64,000 nucleotides of DNA, from the NCBI RefSeq assembly GCF_000248055.1, contig NZ_BAFC01000022.1, positions 62,001 through 126,000 of the forward strand. The letters are read 5' to 3'. The notes beneath the pieces are model-generated. The model saw only the letters and a list, made by a program, of their open reading frames with translations, was not told where the DNA came from and did no database searches. Each line of letters begins with the position of its first letter. The first letter of the stretch is position 1. Positions 43,809-53,455 of this stretch are shown here, one piece after another. The DNA comes from Gordonia sputi NBRC 100414 (GTDB lineage: Bacteria > Actinomycetota > Actinomycetes > Mycobacteriales > Mycobacteriaceae). The position numbers and the translations under genes were made by a program.

Positions 43809-44582
43809 ATGAGCACACTCGAAATCCGTGACCTGCACGTCGACGTCGCGCAGTCCGACACCGACGCCGAGCCGATCCACATCCTCAAAGGCGTCGACCT
43901 GACGGTGAAGTCGGGGGAGACCCACGCACTGATGGGCCCCAACGGCTCCGGCAAGTCGACGCTCTCCTACGCGATCGCAGGCCACCCGAAGTACAAGGTC
44001 ACCAGCGGCACCATCACCCTCGACGGCGAGGACGTGCTGGAGATGAGCGTCGACGAGCGCGCCCGCGCAGGTCTGTTCCTCGCGATGCAGTACCCCGTCG
44101 AGGTTCCCGGCGTCTCGATGTCGAACTTCCTGCGCACCGCGGCGACCGCCGTCCGTGGCGAGGCTCCCAAGCTGCGCCACTGGGTCAAGGAGACCAAGGA
44201 GGCGATGACCGCACTCGAGATCGATCCGTCGTTCGCCGAGCGCTCGGTCAACGAGGGCTTCTCCGGTGGCGAGAAGAAGCGTCACGAGATCCTGCAGCTA
44301 GACCTGCTCAAGCCGAAGTTCGCAATCCTCGACGAGACCGACTCCGGCCTCGACGTCGACGCTCTGCGCGTCGTCAGCGAGGGCGTGAACACGTACAAGG
44401 CCGAGGAAAACGGCGGCATCCTGCTGATCACGCACTACACGCGAATCCTGCGCTACATCAAGCCGGACTTCGTGCACGTGTTCGTCAACGGTCGGGTCGT
44501 CGAATCCGGTGGGCCCGAGCTGGCCGACGAGCTCGAAGAGAACGGTTACGTCCGCTTCACGACGGCTGCTGCGGCGGGCTGA
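43809..44582 (+). CDS. sufC: Fe-S cluster assembly ATPase SufC
   Basis: ABC-type ATPase that drives the SufBCD scaffold; 257 residues. Walker A is MGPNGSGKSTLSYAIAG near residue 43, the signature FSGGEKKRHEILQLDLL near 151, and Walker B FAILDETDSGLDVDAL near 174, followed by the switch His in LLITHYTRIL. A good AGAAAGAAAG purine tract precedes ATG 43809. It lies 3 nt before sufS. Confidence 0.97.
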   Translation: MSTLEIRDLHVDVAQSDTDAEPIHILKGVDLTVKSGETHALMGPNGSGKSTLSYAIAGHPKYKVTSGTITLDGEDVLEMSVDERARAGLFLAMQYPVEVPGVSMSNFLRTAATAVRGEAPKLRHWVKETKEAMTALEIDPSFAERSVNEGFSGGEKKRHEILQLDLLKPKFAILDETDSGLDVDALRVVSEGVNTYKAEENGGILLITHYTRILRYIKPDFVHVFVNGRVVESGGPELADELEENGYVRFTTAAAAG

Positions 44583-45869
<1,287 letters not shown>

Positions 45870-45870
45870 C

Positions 45871-46341
45871 ATGCGTATGGAGCAGATGTATCAGGACGTG
45901 ATCCTCGATCACTACAAGCACCCGCACGGGCGCGGGCTGCGCGAGCCGTTCGGCGCCGAGGTCCATCACGTCAACCCGACGTGTGGTGACGAGGTGACCC
46001 TGCGCGTCGCGCTCTCCGACGACGGCAATACCGTCACCGACATCTCCTACGACGGGCAGGGTTGCTCGATCTCGCAGGCGTCGACATCGGTGCTGTTCGA
46101 CCAGCTCGAGGGCGCCAGCGTCGACGACGCCTTGGCGACGGTCGCATCGTTCAACGCGATGATGACCTCCCGCGGCTCCGACGAGGGCGACGAAGACGTC
46201 ATCGGCGACGGCATCGCGTTTGCCGGAGTGAGCAAGTATCCGGCACGCGTCAAATGTGCACTGCTGGGCTGGATGGCGTTCAAGGACGCCCTGGCGCAGT
46301 CGGTGGAAGAACGTGAATCAGAACAGGTGGAAGCCCCATGA
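45871..46341 (+). CDS. sufU: SufU-type sulfur-transfer scaffold
   Basis: Zinc-dependent SufS partner that accepts the persulfide sulfur; 156 residues. The three ligand cysteines are visible: PTCGDEVTLR near residue 37, YDGQGCSISQAS near 63 and ARVKCALLGWMAFKDAL near 128. An 18-20-residue insert before the third cysteine (MTSRGSDEGDEDV) separates SufU from IscU. ATG 45871 begins MRMEQMYQDVILDHYKHP, the family start; the open frame upstream lies inside sufS. The stop overlaps sufT by ATGA. Confidence 0.94.
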   Translation: MRMEQMYQDVILDHYKHPHGRGLREPFGAEVHHVNPTCGDEVTLRVALSDDGNTVTDISYDGQGCSISQASTSVLFDQLEGASVDDALATVASFNAMMTSRGSDEGDEDVIGDGIAFAGVSKYPARVKCALLGWMAFKDALAQSVEERESEQVEAP

Positions 46342-46763
46342 CCGAACAGCCTTTGGCAGAGACTCCGGCAGTCGAGACGCCCCCGGTCGAGACCCCCGCA
46401 GCTCAGACACCCGTAGCTCAGTCACCCGTGAGTGCACCGAGCACCTCGCTGCCCCAACTCGAGGACGTCGAGGAGGCGATGCGCGACGTCGTCGACCCGG
46501 AGCTCGGTATCAACGTCGTCGATCTCGGACTCGTCTACGGCATCGAGATCACCGACGACGCCGTCGCCAAGATCGACATGACACTGACGTCGGCGGCGTG
46601 TCCGCTGACCGACGTCATCGAGGACCAGTCACGCGCAGCGCTCATCGGCAGCGGCTTGTGCACCGAGTTGGAGATCAACTGGGTGTGGCTGCCGCCGTGG
46701 GGCCCCGACAAGATCACCGACGACGGCCGCGAGCAGCTGCGCGCGTTGGGATTCACTGTCTGA
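46338..46763 (+). CDS. sufT: SufT/DUF59 metal-sulfur cluster assembly factor
   Basis: MIP18/DUF59 family protein, a late Fe-S assembly or carrier factor; 141 residues. The domain begins near residue 41 (LEDVEEAMRDVVDPELGINVVDLGLVYGIEI), with the conserved cysteine in TLTSAACPLTDVIEDQ and a C-terminal WLPPWGPDKITDDGREQLRALGF. The first 38 residues are a Pro/Thr/Ala/Glu-rich repeat (VETP, AAQTP, VAQSP), probably disordered. It is the last gene of the suf operon and corresponds to Rv1466. Confidence 0.93.
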   Translation: MTEQPLAETPAVETPPVETPAAQTPVAQSPVSAPSTSLPQLEDVEEAMRDVVDPELGINVVDLGLVYGIEITDDAVAKIDMTLTSAACPLTDVIEDQSRAALIGSGLCTELEINWVWLPPWGPDKITDDGREQLRALGFTV

Positions 46764-46794
46764 GCCGTCGGAGACACGGAGACGCGGGGACACG

Positions 46795-47250
46795 GTGACT
46801 GGACATATGGACGAACCCGAAGGACGGTTTCGTCGTGTCCGCCGCTGGAAGCCGCCCACGTACGAAACGCGCGTGGAGAAGATGATCCGCGAGGCCACCG
46901 AGCGCGGCGAGTTCGACAACCTGCCGGGCATGGGCAAGCCGCTCGACCTCTCCGATACCGACGACCCCGACTGGTGGGTCAAGCGCAAGATCCGCGACGA
47001 AGGACTCGATTCGACGGCCCTGCTGCCCGCTTCGCTGCAACTCCGCAAGGAGGCGCAAGGCTTTCCCGATTCCCTGGCCGACATCGCCGACGAATCAGCA
47101 GTGCGCGAGATCCTGGCCGACTTCAATCGCCGTGTGCGCGAAGCACATCTGACCACGCGGGCGGGGCTGCCGTCGGTCGTCACTGCCCACGTCGTCGACG
47201 TTGACGAGATCGTCGAGCAGTGGCGGTCGCTCAGGCGGGGGAGTCGGTGA
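46795..47250 (+). CDS. DUF1992 (DnaJ-homolog subfamily C28-like) protein
   Basis: 151 residues with the conserved DUF1992 core: ETRVEKMIREATERGEFDNLPGMGKPLDL near residues 22-50, then WVKRKIRDEGL and LRKEAQGFPDSLADI. The function is unknown, though human DNAJC28 shares the domain. GTG 46795 (or ATG 46807) lies 31 nt after sufT, so it may be cotranscribed with the suf operon without known link. It converges on the VOC gene. Confidence 0.85.
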   Translation: MTGHMDEPEGRFRRVRRWKPPTYETRVEKMIREATERGEFDNLPGMGKPLDLSDTDDPDWWVKRKIRDEGLDSTALLPASLQLRKEAQGFPDSLADIADESAVREILADFNRRVREAHLTTRAGLPSVVTAHVVDVDEIVEQWRSLRRGSR

Positions 47251-47713
47251 TTCGGTGCCCGGCGACCGGCTGCACGATGATGGAGCGGTCGAACATGGCC
47301 GACTCGAATCCGTCTGCCGGATCCGTGTAGATCTGAATCGTCATGCCATCCGGTGTGGAGAGGCGAACGACCTGCCCGATGTAGCCGGTGATCGGTGGGC
47401 TGTGCGGCACTCCGAGTCGGTCGAGGTGTTCGATCCATTGCTGCAGCGCGGCATTGTCGACCACGCCGAAGGTGACCGGATCGAAGCCCGCGATTCCCTG
47501 CGCCGCAGCGGGATCAAGTCGCAGTTCGATTAGTTCCGCGATACCGGGAATCGAGATCACGACGGCGTAGCGATGACCGGTCCTATCGTAATGGTCGAAT
47601 CTCGTGATGTGGGTGGCGTCGAAAACCCTTGTGTACCAGTCGATACTCAGCTCGAGGTTGGTGACCGGGAACTTGAGGTGGTGCAGTCCGGTGAGTGTCG
47701 TCGCCATGATCAC
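47231..47713 (-). CDS. VOC-family (glyoxalase/dioxygenase-like) protein
   Basis: 160 residues, one vicinal-oxygen-chelate pair: LTGLHHLKFPVTNLELSIDWYTRVFD with the first metal His near residue 12 and RFDHYDRTGHRYAVVIS, then the second half ending VVRLSTPDGMTIQIYTDP. The GTG at 47713 overlaps the monooxygenase stop (GTGA), with ATG 47707 as alternative. The two are probably one operon under the TetR gene across the divergent region, which suggests catabolism or detoxification of an aromatic compound. The substrate is unknown. Its 3' end overlaps the convergent DUF1992 gene by 20 nt. Confidence 0.85.
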   Translation of the reverse strand: MIMATTLTGLHHLKFPVTNLELSIDWYTRVFDATHITRFDHYDRTGHRYAVVISIPGIAELIELRLDPAAAQGIAGFDPVTFGVVDNAALQQWIEHLDRLGVPHSPPITGYIGQVVRLSTPDGMTIQIYTDPADGFESAMFDRSIIVQPVAGHRITDSPA

Positions 47714-48861
47714 GCCACGAGCTCTGCCATGTGCAACGCCATCTGCTTTCGGGCGGGTGGCAGATGCCCGATCGCATTCATGGCGAGGTCTCGGATCTTC
47801 ATCGCCACCGGATTCTCGGCAACCGATGCGGTCGTCATCAGGTTGGTCAGCAGCACGGTCGACGCAGCGATCGGACGCCTCCGGTGTTCGTACGTGTCGA
47901 GATGCACTGTGGGAGTGGGCGAGAGCGCTGCCGCGAGCACCAGGCCGAGTTCGTAGGCATCCTGGATGCCGAGGTTCATGCCCTGTCCGCCGGCAGGGCT
48001 GTGCACATGTGCGGCGTCACCCGCGAGGAAGATGTGGCCCTTCCGGAAGTGCTCGGCGATGCGGTGATGAACGTGGAATTGGGATCCCCAAGCGATGCGC
48101 GAGACTCTCGCTCCCCGTGGACCGCGAGTGTCGAGCACGTTCTGCACGAGGGCAACGTCGACGTCGTCGACCTCCTCCGGCCACGTGAACAGCACCCTAC
48201 GGCGGCCCTCGGGCAAAGGACCACTCACGACGATTCCGTTGGGGGAGAAGAAGTTCTGCACCTCGTCGAAGCGCAGCGGCCACTCGTCGAACTCGGCGTC
48301 GGCGAGTACGAAAGACTGTGGATAGTCGCCTCCGACGAACTCGATGCCAGCCGATTCGCGGACCACCGAATGCGTGCCGTCGGCTCCGACGACGAACCGG
48401 GCTCGTACGGTCTCGAGGCCGTCAGGTCCATCGACATGGACGTCGATGCCGGACGCTGTCTCGTCGAGTCCGGTGACCCTGTATCCGCGGGTGATGTGAC
48501 CACCGAGTCGGTGCAGGTTCTCGGTGAGTACTTCTTCGGTCCGCCACTGCTGGATCGTGGTCACGTGCGGATACCGCGTGTCGAGATCGGCGAATCGCAG
48601 TCCGTTGAGCAGCTTCTCGCGGTTGCGGAACGTGAAGTAGGGGACCACGACGCCCTCGTCCACGAGAGTGTCGGCGACGCCGAGCTCCTGCAGGATCTCC
48701 ATTGTCCGTGCCTGAATGGCCGCGGCCCGGGAGGCGTTGTGCCCTTCGGGTTGTTCGTCGAGGGTGAGTACGTCGCGTCCCGCGCGTGTCAGGACTGTCG
48801 AGGCGACAAGTCCGGTCGGGCCTCCGCCCACGATCAGCACGTCGATGTTCTCGGGCAACAT
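47710..48861 (-). CDS. FAD-dependent monooxygenase (aromatic hydroxylase type)
   Basis: 383 residues of the PHBH/MhpA-like flavin monooxygenase fold. The FAD-binding GGGPTGLVASTVLTRAG lies near residues 12-28, the DG motif VVGADGTHSVVRESAG near 154-170, and the GD motif FLAGDAAHVHSPAGGQGMNLG near 290. It lacks the C-terminal thioredoxin-like extension of phenol hydroxylases. ATG 48861 has AGGAGAAG 3-10 nt upstream on its strand; the frame runs on to 48909 without family similarity. Divergent from the TetR gene and probably controlled by it. Confidence 0.92.
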   Translation of the reverse strand: MLPENIDVLIVGGGPTGLVASTVLTRAGRDVLTLDEQPEGHNASRAAAIQARTMEILQELGVADTLVDEGVVVPYFTFRNREKLLNGLRFADLDTRYPHVTTIQQWRTEEVLTENLHRLGGHITRGYRVTGLDETASGIDVHVDGPDGLETVRARFVVGADGTHSVVRESAGIEFVGGDYPQSFVLADAEFDEWPLRFDEVQNFFSPNGIVVSGPLPEGRRRVLFTWPEEVDDVDVALVQNVLDTRGPRGARVSRIAWGSQFHVHHRIAEHFRKGHIFLAGDAAHVHSPAGGQGMNLGIQDAYELGLVLAAALSPTPTVHLDTYEHRRRPIAASTVLLTNLMTTASVAENPVAMKIRDLAMNAIGHLPPARKQMALHMAELVA

Positions 48862-48903
48862 GACCTTCTCCTTGATGGTGTGAGGATCTGTGCGAGAGCT
48901 GGT

Positions 48904-48929
48904 CAACACCTGTTGGCCAACACGTGTTG
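48904..48929. promoter_or_regulatory. Tandem palindromic operator between monooxygenase and TetR gene
   Basis: Two 12-bp palindromes, CAACACCTGTTG (48904-48915) and CAACACGTGTTG (48918-48929), are 14 bp apart. Together they form a larger near-palindrome (48901-48932, 14 of 16 positions pairing). They lie just upstream of the TetR -10 element (TAGACT, 48942-48947) and 43 nt before the monooxygenase ATG. This is a typical position for a TetR operator controlling both genes. Confidence 0.75.
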
Positions 48930-48954
48930 ATCATAACTCGCTAGACTGGGGATC

Positions 48955-49557
48955 ATGCAACCCCCGACGGCGACCAACAGGGAGCGGCCGACCAAGAAGG
49001 AGCGAGCGCAGCGCTCCCGTGCCGCGATTCTCGCCTCGGCACAAGAACACTTCGCGCGCAGCGGATTTGCCGGTGCCACCGTGCGGGCCATCGCGCAGGA
49101 TGCAGACATAGACCCGTCCATGGTGATTCGTTATTTCGGCGACAAGCGGGGCCTGTTCACCGCCGCGACCACCGTCGACGTCGAGGTCCCGGACCTATCG
49201 GTGTTGCCCGAAGAGCAACGCGGTCGAGCAGTTGTCGAACACTTCCTGCGCATCTGGGACGACGGTGCTTCGAGCGATCTGCTCAGCGTGTTGCTCCGCA
49301 GTGCAATGACGGACCCGGTGGCGCGGGATCGGGTGGTGGAGATCGTCGAGGCGCATATGCTGCCCATGGTTACTGCCGTGGTTTCCGATGAGGACGAGGC
49401 GCCGACACGCACGGGTTTGATTGCCGGTCAGGTCCTCGGTTTGGCGTTGAGCCGCAAGGTTCTCGAGCTTCCACTGACCACAGACATTCCCGCGCAGGTC
49501 CTGGTGAACAGCGTCGGAGCGACGATTCAGCAGTACCTGACGGCACCGCTCGACTGA
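48955..49557 (+). CDS. TetR-family transcriptional regulator
   Basis: 200 residues with an N-terminal TetR helix-turn-helix: RSRAAILASAQEHFARSGFAGATVRAIAQDADIDPSMVIRYFGDKRGLF (about residues 18-66). The C-terminal ligand domain is the TetR_C type with an acidic LSVLPEEQRGRAVVEHFLRIWD start. ATG 48955 is 7 nt after TAGACT, so the mRNA is probably leaderless. It is divergent from the monooxygenase/VOC pair and probably represses it through the palindromes in between. The inducer is unknown. Confidence 0.93.
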   Translation: MQPPTATNRERPTKKERAQRSRAAILASAQEHFARSGFAGATVRAIAQDADIDPSMVIRYFGDKRGLFTAATTVDVEVPDLSVLPEEQRGRAVVEHFLRIWDDGASSDLLSVLLRSAMTDPVARDRVVEIVEAHMLPMVTAVVSDEDEAPTRTGLIAGQVLGLALSRKVLELPLTTDIPAQVLVNSVGATIQQYLTAPLD

Positions 49558-49561
49558 CAGC

Positions 49562-50698
49562 TCAGACGTCGGACCAGCTGTGGCCGGTCGCCGCACCGCG
49601 CGCGATGGCCATCCCGGTTCGCATACCGACGCCCTTCACCACGCGGCCCATCGCCTCGAGTGTGCCCGGGAGGTTGTCACGCTCGCTGAGGTAACTGCGT
49701 TGGGCGTCGATCGGCATGGTGAAGAAGGCGTCGAAGAAGTCGAGGGTCTGCTCGGCCGAGAGATCCAGCAGCGCCGACAGACCGCGGATTCGGAGTTCGT
49801 GCACCGAACGTGCCGACGTCGGCCACAGGGCCGCTGCGGGGTCGGCGCCGTCCGCAATCGCGGTCGCGACGTCGTCGGCACAGGCCAGCGAGGTGGCGAC
49901 GCTGTAGCCCGTCGTCGGATTCTTCATCCCGCCCGCCGCGCCGAACCGGAAAACCGAGTCTCTCCACGGCGTCGTCGACGCGCCGACGAGCGGGAAGTTC
50001 ACCACCTCGGTGCGGAGCGCGGTCGGCTCATGGTCGCCCAACCGCACCCGGAGACGATGTTCGAGCTCTGGGATCGACAGCGCGGGATGCCCTGCGAGAC
50101 AGGTCTCTTCGAGCAGCACAGTCCCATCAGCGAGCGGCACGGCGTAGAGAAACGACGGAAGTGGTGAGCCTGCGGCACCGAGTCGGCGGGGACTCGCCCA
50201 CTCCATCAGTAGCGTGTCGGCGCCGTCGAGTACCGCCGCCGCGTCCTTCGCGTCGACGACGATTCCGAACGCGGTTTGGTACGGGGCGTCATGCGGCAGC
50301 GCACCGCGACAGTCGATGATCTGATCGGCCTGCACGACCGAGCCGTCAGCGCACACCACCCGATCAGCGGACACCGACGTCGCTGCCGATGTCACGAGAG
50401 ATATCCCGCCGAGGTCCAATTCGGTTGCGAGAGCGACATTGTCGAGAACTGTGTATCCGCGCGCGATGTGGTGACGGGTCCGCGCAGACACCTGCACGGC
50501 GTCGGTCTGCGCTGCTATGGCGTTGTCGCTCAACCAGTTCGGCAGTTCGTCGGTCCATGCCGCATAGGTGGCGTGCCACGCCCTGTCCGGGTGGGGATCG
50601 ACGAGAGTGGTATCCACCCCGTGGTGGCGCAGGCGATGGGCCAGGCCTCTGCCCGCCGGACCGCCACCCACGACCACCGCCGAACGGGACACGGTCAC
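49562..50698 (-). CDS. crtL: Lycopene beta-cyclase (CrtL/LcyB type)
   Basis: FAD-dependent cyclase that closes the beta-ionone rings of carotenoids; 378 residues. The N-terminus VTVSRSAVVVGGGPAGRGLAHRL is the dinucleotide-binding fold, IIDCRGA is a typical middle block, FLYAVPLADGTVLLEETCLAG the substrate region and FRFGAAGGMKNPTTGYSVATSL the later signature. GTG 50698 overlaps the SDR stop by GTGA. No other carotenoid gene lies in the window, so it is detached from its pathway. It is transcribed with the SDR and toward the TetR gene. Confidence 0.9.
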   Translation of the reverse strand: MTVSRSAVVVGGGPAGRGLAHRLRHHGVDTTLVDPHPDRAWHATYAAWTDELPNWLSDNAIAAQTDAVQVSARTRHHIARGYTVLDNVALATELDLGGISLVTSAATSVSADRVVCADGSVVQADQIIDCRGALPHDAPYQTAFGIVVDAKDAAAVLDGADTLLMEWASPRRLGAAGSPLPSFLYAVPLADGTVLLEETCLAGHPALSIPELEHRLRVRLGDHEPTALRTEVVNFPLVGASTTPWRDSVFRFGAAGGMKNPTTGYSVATSLACADDVATAIADGADPAAALWPTSARSVHELRIRGLSALLDLSAEQTLDFFDAFFTMPIDAQRSYLSERDNLPGTLEAMGRVVKGVGMRTGMAIARGAATGHSWSDV

Positions 50699-51501
50699 AT
50701 CGATCCGGTGGCCAACAGTCCGCCGTCGACCTGCAAGGTCTGACCGGTGATCCACGACGCGTTGTCGCTGACGAGGAAGGCGGCAGCCTGCGCGATGTCT
50801 TCCGGGTTACCGAGTCGCCGCAGCGGATAGCCGGCAATCGCGCGCTCTTCGTTGTCGCCCGCGATGAGTGCGTCGGCGAACTTCGTCTTGACGATGGCAG
50901 GCGCGATCGCGTTGACGCGGATCTGCTTGGGTCCGAGTTCCCACGCGAGCTCCGCGGTCAGGCGGATCAACGCGGCTTTCGACGCGCCGTAGGCGGCGAT
51001 GACCCCGGTGGAGCGGATTCCGGCGACCGAGGCGATGTTGAGCACAGCTCCTCCTGATTCGGCCATGCCCGCCCGATAGGCCTCCTGCACGAACCCGAGG
51101 GCGGCGACCACGTTCGTGTCGAAGATCTTGCGTACCGCGTCGAGATCGGCGTCGACGAGCGGCCCATACGTCGGGTTGATTCCCGTGTTGTTGACCAGTA
51201 TGTCGATTCCGCCCCCGAGCCGCACCGCGGTCGCAACGGCGTCGGCCCGATGAGCGGCGTCGCCGGTGTTGCCGGGACAGATGTCGACCTTCGCCCCGTC
51301 AACCGCAGTCCGGATCGACTCGGCTGCCTGCTGCAGCGGTTCGGGTTTACGGCCGGTGATGACCACCGTGGCGCCTCGACGGGCGAGTTCGGTGGCGATG
51401 GCCAATCCAATGCCGCGGCTCGCGCCGGTGACGAGTGCGGATCGCCCGGTGAGATCGGGTGTCGGCAACATTCCGGTGGGTTCAGCTGTGCGTTCGGTCA
51501 C
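50695..51501 (-). CDS. SDR-family oxidoreductase
   Basis: 268-residue classical short-chain dehydrogenase: NAD(P)-binding ALVTGASRGIGLAIA near residue 22, NNTGINPT near 108, catalytic Ser in NIASVAGIRS, Tyr and Lys in AAYGASKAAL near 167-176 and a C-terminal DNASWITGQTLQVDGG. It is FabG-like; the substrate is unknown. It overlaps the lycopene cyclase by GTGA, so carotenoid processing is one possibility. The order with crtL is not one I know. Confidence 0.9.
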   Translation of the reverse strand: MTERTAEPTGMLPTPDLTGRSALVTGASRGIGLAIATELARRGATVVITGRKPEPLQQAAESIRTAVDGAKVDICPGNTGDAAHRADAVATAVRLGGGIDILVNNTGINPTYGPLVDADLDAVRKIFDTNVVAALGFVQEAYRAGMAESGGAVLNIASVAGIRSTGVIAAYGASKAALIRLTAELAWELGPKQIRVNAIAPAIVKTKFADALIAGDNEERAIAGYPLRRLGNPEDIAQAAAFLVSDNASWITGQTLQVDGGLLATGSM

Positions 51502-51573
51502 CCTGCCACCGTATCGAGCGACGTGAGGAAGTCGCGGCCGCCCGGGGAGGAAAAACCACGGGCCGGCGCACAG

Positions 51574-51579
51574 TAGACT
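51574..51579 (+). promoter_or_regulatory. Putative -10 element for a leaderless ABC-F transcript
   Basis: TAGACT (TANNNT) is followed by 8 nt and the GTG start of the ABC-F gene at 51588. No ribosome-binding site is present in between. Confidence 0.45.
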
Positions 51580-51587
51580 GGACCGTC

Positions 51588-53216
51588 GTGATCACCGCGA
51601 CCGACCTGGAAGTTCGAGCGGGCGCTCGGACCCTGCTGTCGGCGCCCGGCTCAGCTCTGCGTATTCAACCCGGCGACCGGATCGGCCTCGTCGGCCGCAA
51701 TGGTGCAGGTAAGACGACCTCGCTGCGCATTCTCGCGGGCGAGACCGAACCCTACGCCGGGACGGTGACCAGGACCGGCGATCTCGGCTATCTGCCGCAG
51801 GACCCCAAAGAAGGCGACCTCGACGTCGTCGCCCGCGATCGAGTGCTGTCGGCGCGTGGCCTCGACGACATCATGCATCAGATGGAGAAGCAGCAGGCGT
51901 TGATGGCCGAGGCCGCCGACGACAAGGTGCGCGACAAGGCTGTCGCACGCTACGGGCGTCTGGAAGAGCGCTTCTCCGACCTCGGCGGCTACGTCGCCGA
52001 GTCCGAGGCCGCGCGCATCTGTAACAGCCTCGGATTGCCCGATCGCGTACTCGGCCAGCCGCTGCGCACGCTCTCGGGCGGACAGCGCCGTCGCATCGAG
52101 CTCGCCCGCATCCTGTTCGCAGCCTCCGACGGTTCGGGCAAATCTGCGACGACGCTGCTCCTCGACGAGCCGACCAACCACCTCGACGCCGACTCGATCA
52201 CCTGGCTGCGCAGCTTCCTGCAGAACCACGAGGGTGGACTCGTGGTGATCAGCCACGACGTCGACCTGCTGGCCGACGTGGTCAACAAGGTGTGGTTCCT
52301 CGACGCCGTCCGCGGCGAGGCCGACGTCTACAACATGGGCTGGAAGCGCTACCTCGACGCACGCGCAACCGACGAGCAGCGTCGTAAGCGTGAGCGCGCC
52401 AATGCGGAGAAGAAGGCGTCCGCGCTGCGCGCACAGGCTGCAAAGCTCGGCGCCAAGGCCACGAAAGCCACTGCGGCACAACAGATGCTCAAGCGTGCCG
52501 ATCGGATGATCGATTCCCTCGACGAGGAGCAGGTGGCCGACCGCACCGCCCGGATTCGCTTCCCGGAGCCTGCGGCGTGTGGCAAGACTCCGCTGATGGC
52601 GTCGGGACTGAGCAAGTCCTACGGCTCGCTCGAGATCTTCACCGGCGTCGACCTCGCGATCGACAAGGGCAGTCGTGTGGTCGTGCTCGGACTCAACGGT
52701 GCGGGTAAGACCACCCTGCTCAAGGTGCTCGCCGGTGTCGAGGCGTCGGATACGGGTTCGCTGGAGCCCGGCTACGGACTCAAGATCGGCTACTTCGCGC
52801 AGGAGCACGACACCCTCGACGACATGGCGACGGTGTGGGAGAACATTCGGCACGCCGCGCCCGACGCAGGCGAACAGGATCTTCGTAGCCTGCTCGGTGC
52901 CTTCATGTTCACCGGACCTCAGCTCGACCAACCCGCAGGCACGCTGTCCGGTGGCGAGAAGACGCGACTGTCGCTGGCAGGACTCGTGTCGTCGGCGGCC
53001 AACGTGCTGCTGCTCGACGAGCCGACCAACAACCTCGACCCGATCTCGCGCGAGCAGGTGCTCGACGCCCTGCGCAGCTACACCGGCGCCGTGGTCCTCG
53101 TTACTCACGACCCCGGTGCCGCGGCGGCGCTCGATCCGCAACGCGTGATTCTGCTGCCCGACGGCACCGAAGACCACTGGAGCGACGAGTACCAGGAGCT
53201 CATCGAGCTCGCGTGA
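51588..53216 (+). CDS. ABC-F family ATPase (translation factor)
   Basis: 542 residues with two ATPase domains and no membrane part, the ABC-F architecture of ribosome-associated translation factors such as EttA. Domain 1: Walker A GRNGAGKT at 36-43, signature LSGGQRRRIELARILF and Walker B LLLDEPTNHLD. A lysine-rich linker (about residues 260-320) follows. Domain 2: GLNGAGKTTLLKVLAG, LSGGEKTRLSLAGL and LLLDEPTNNLD. GTG 51588 gives the family start VITATDLEVRAG. It is the ortholog of M. tuberculosis Rv1473 by position, length and family. Its substrate or antibiotic link is not shown by the sequence. Confidence 0.95.
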   Translation: MITATDLEVRAGARTLLSAPGSALRIQPGDRIGLVGRNGAGKTTSLRILAGETEPYAGTVTRTGDLGYLPQDPKEGDLDVVARDRVLSARGLDDIMHQMEKQQALMAEAADDKVRDKAVARYGRLEERFSDLGGYVAESEAARICNSLGLPDRVLGQPLRTLSGGQRRRIELARILFAASDGSGKSATTLLLDEPTNHLDADSITWLRSFLQNHEGGLVVISHDVDLLADVVNKVWFLDAVRGEADVYNMGWKRYLDARATDEQRRKRERANAEKKASALRAQAAKLGAKATKATAAQQMLKRADRMIDSLDEEQVADRTARIRFPEPAACGKTPLMASGLSKSYGSLEIFTGVDLAIDKGSRVVVLGLNGAGKTTLLKVLAGVEASDTGSLEPGYGLKIGYFAQEHDTLDDMATVWENIRHAAPDAGEQDLRSLLGAFMFTGPQLDQPAGTLSGGEKTRLSLAGLVSSAANVLLLDEPTNNLDPISREQVLDALRSYTGAVVLVTHDPGAAAALDPQRVILLPDGTEDHWSDEYQELIELA

Positions 53217-53455
53217 CGCGCAGATCACTTCCTCTTGCTCGTCGTGATTGCGCTCCCATCTCTGCTGTGAGGTGAATCGCTGCCCAAGCGGCGTGGACGC
53301 ACTGCCAATCTTCATTAGCCGTGCGAGGTTTGTCTGAGCGTCACGAATCATTCATGTGAGCGCCCGGCATCCACCTCACCTAGGAGTACTGCGTCCGTGC
53401 GGCAACCTTTGCGATCGCTCATCCTTTTCCTCGCTGCACGGTTCGGGGAGGTCCG

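Noticed and set aside
43629-44285. Minus-strand frame with repeated SISGFGLDQRVRSRSAG-like peptide across the sufD-sufC gap
   Set aside because: The repeats come from the intergenic DNA array read in reverse; no start context or family.
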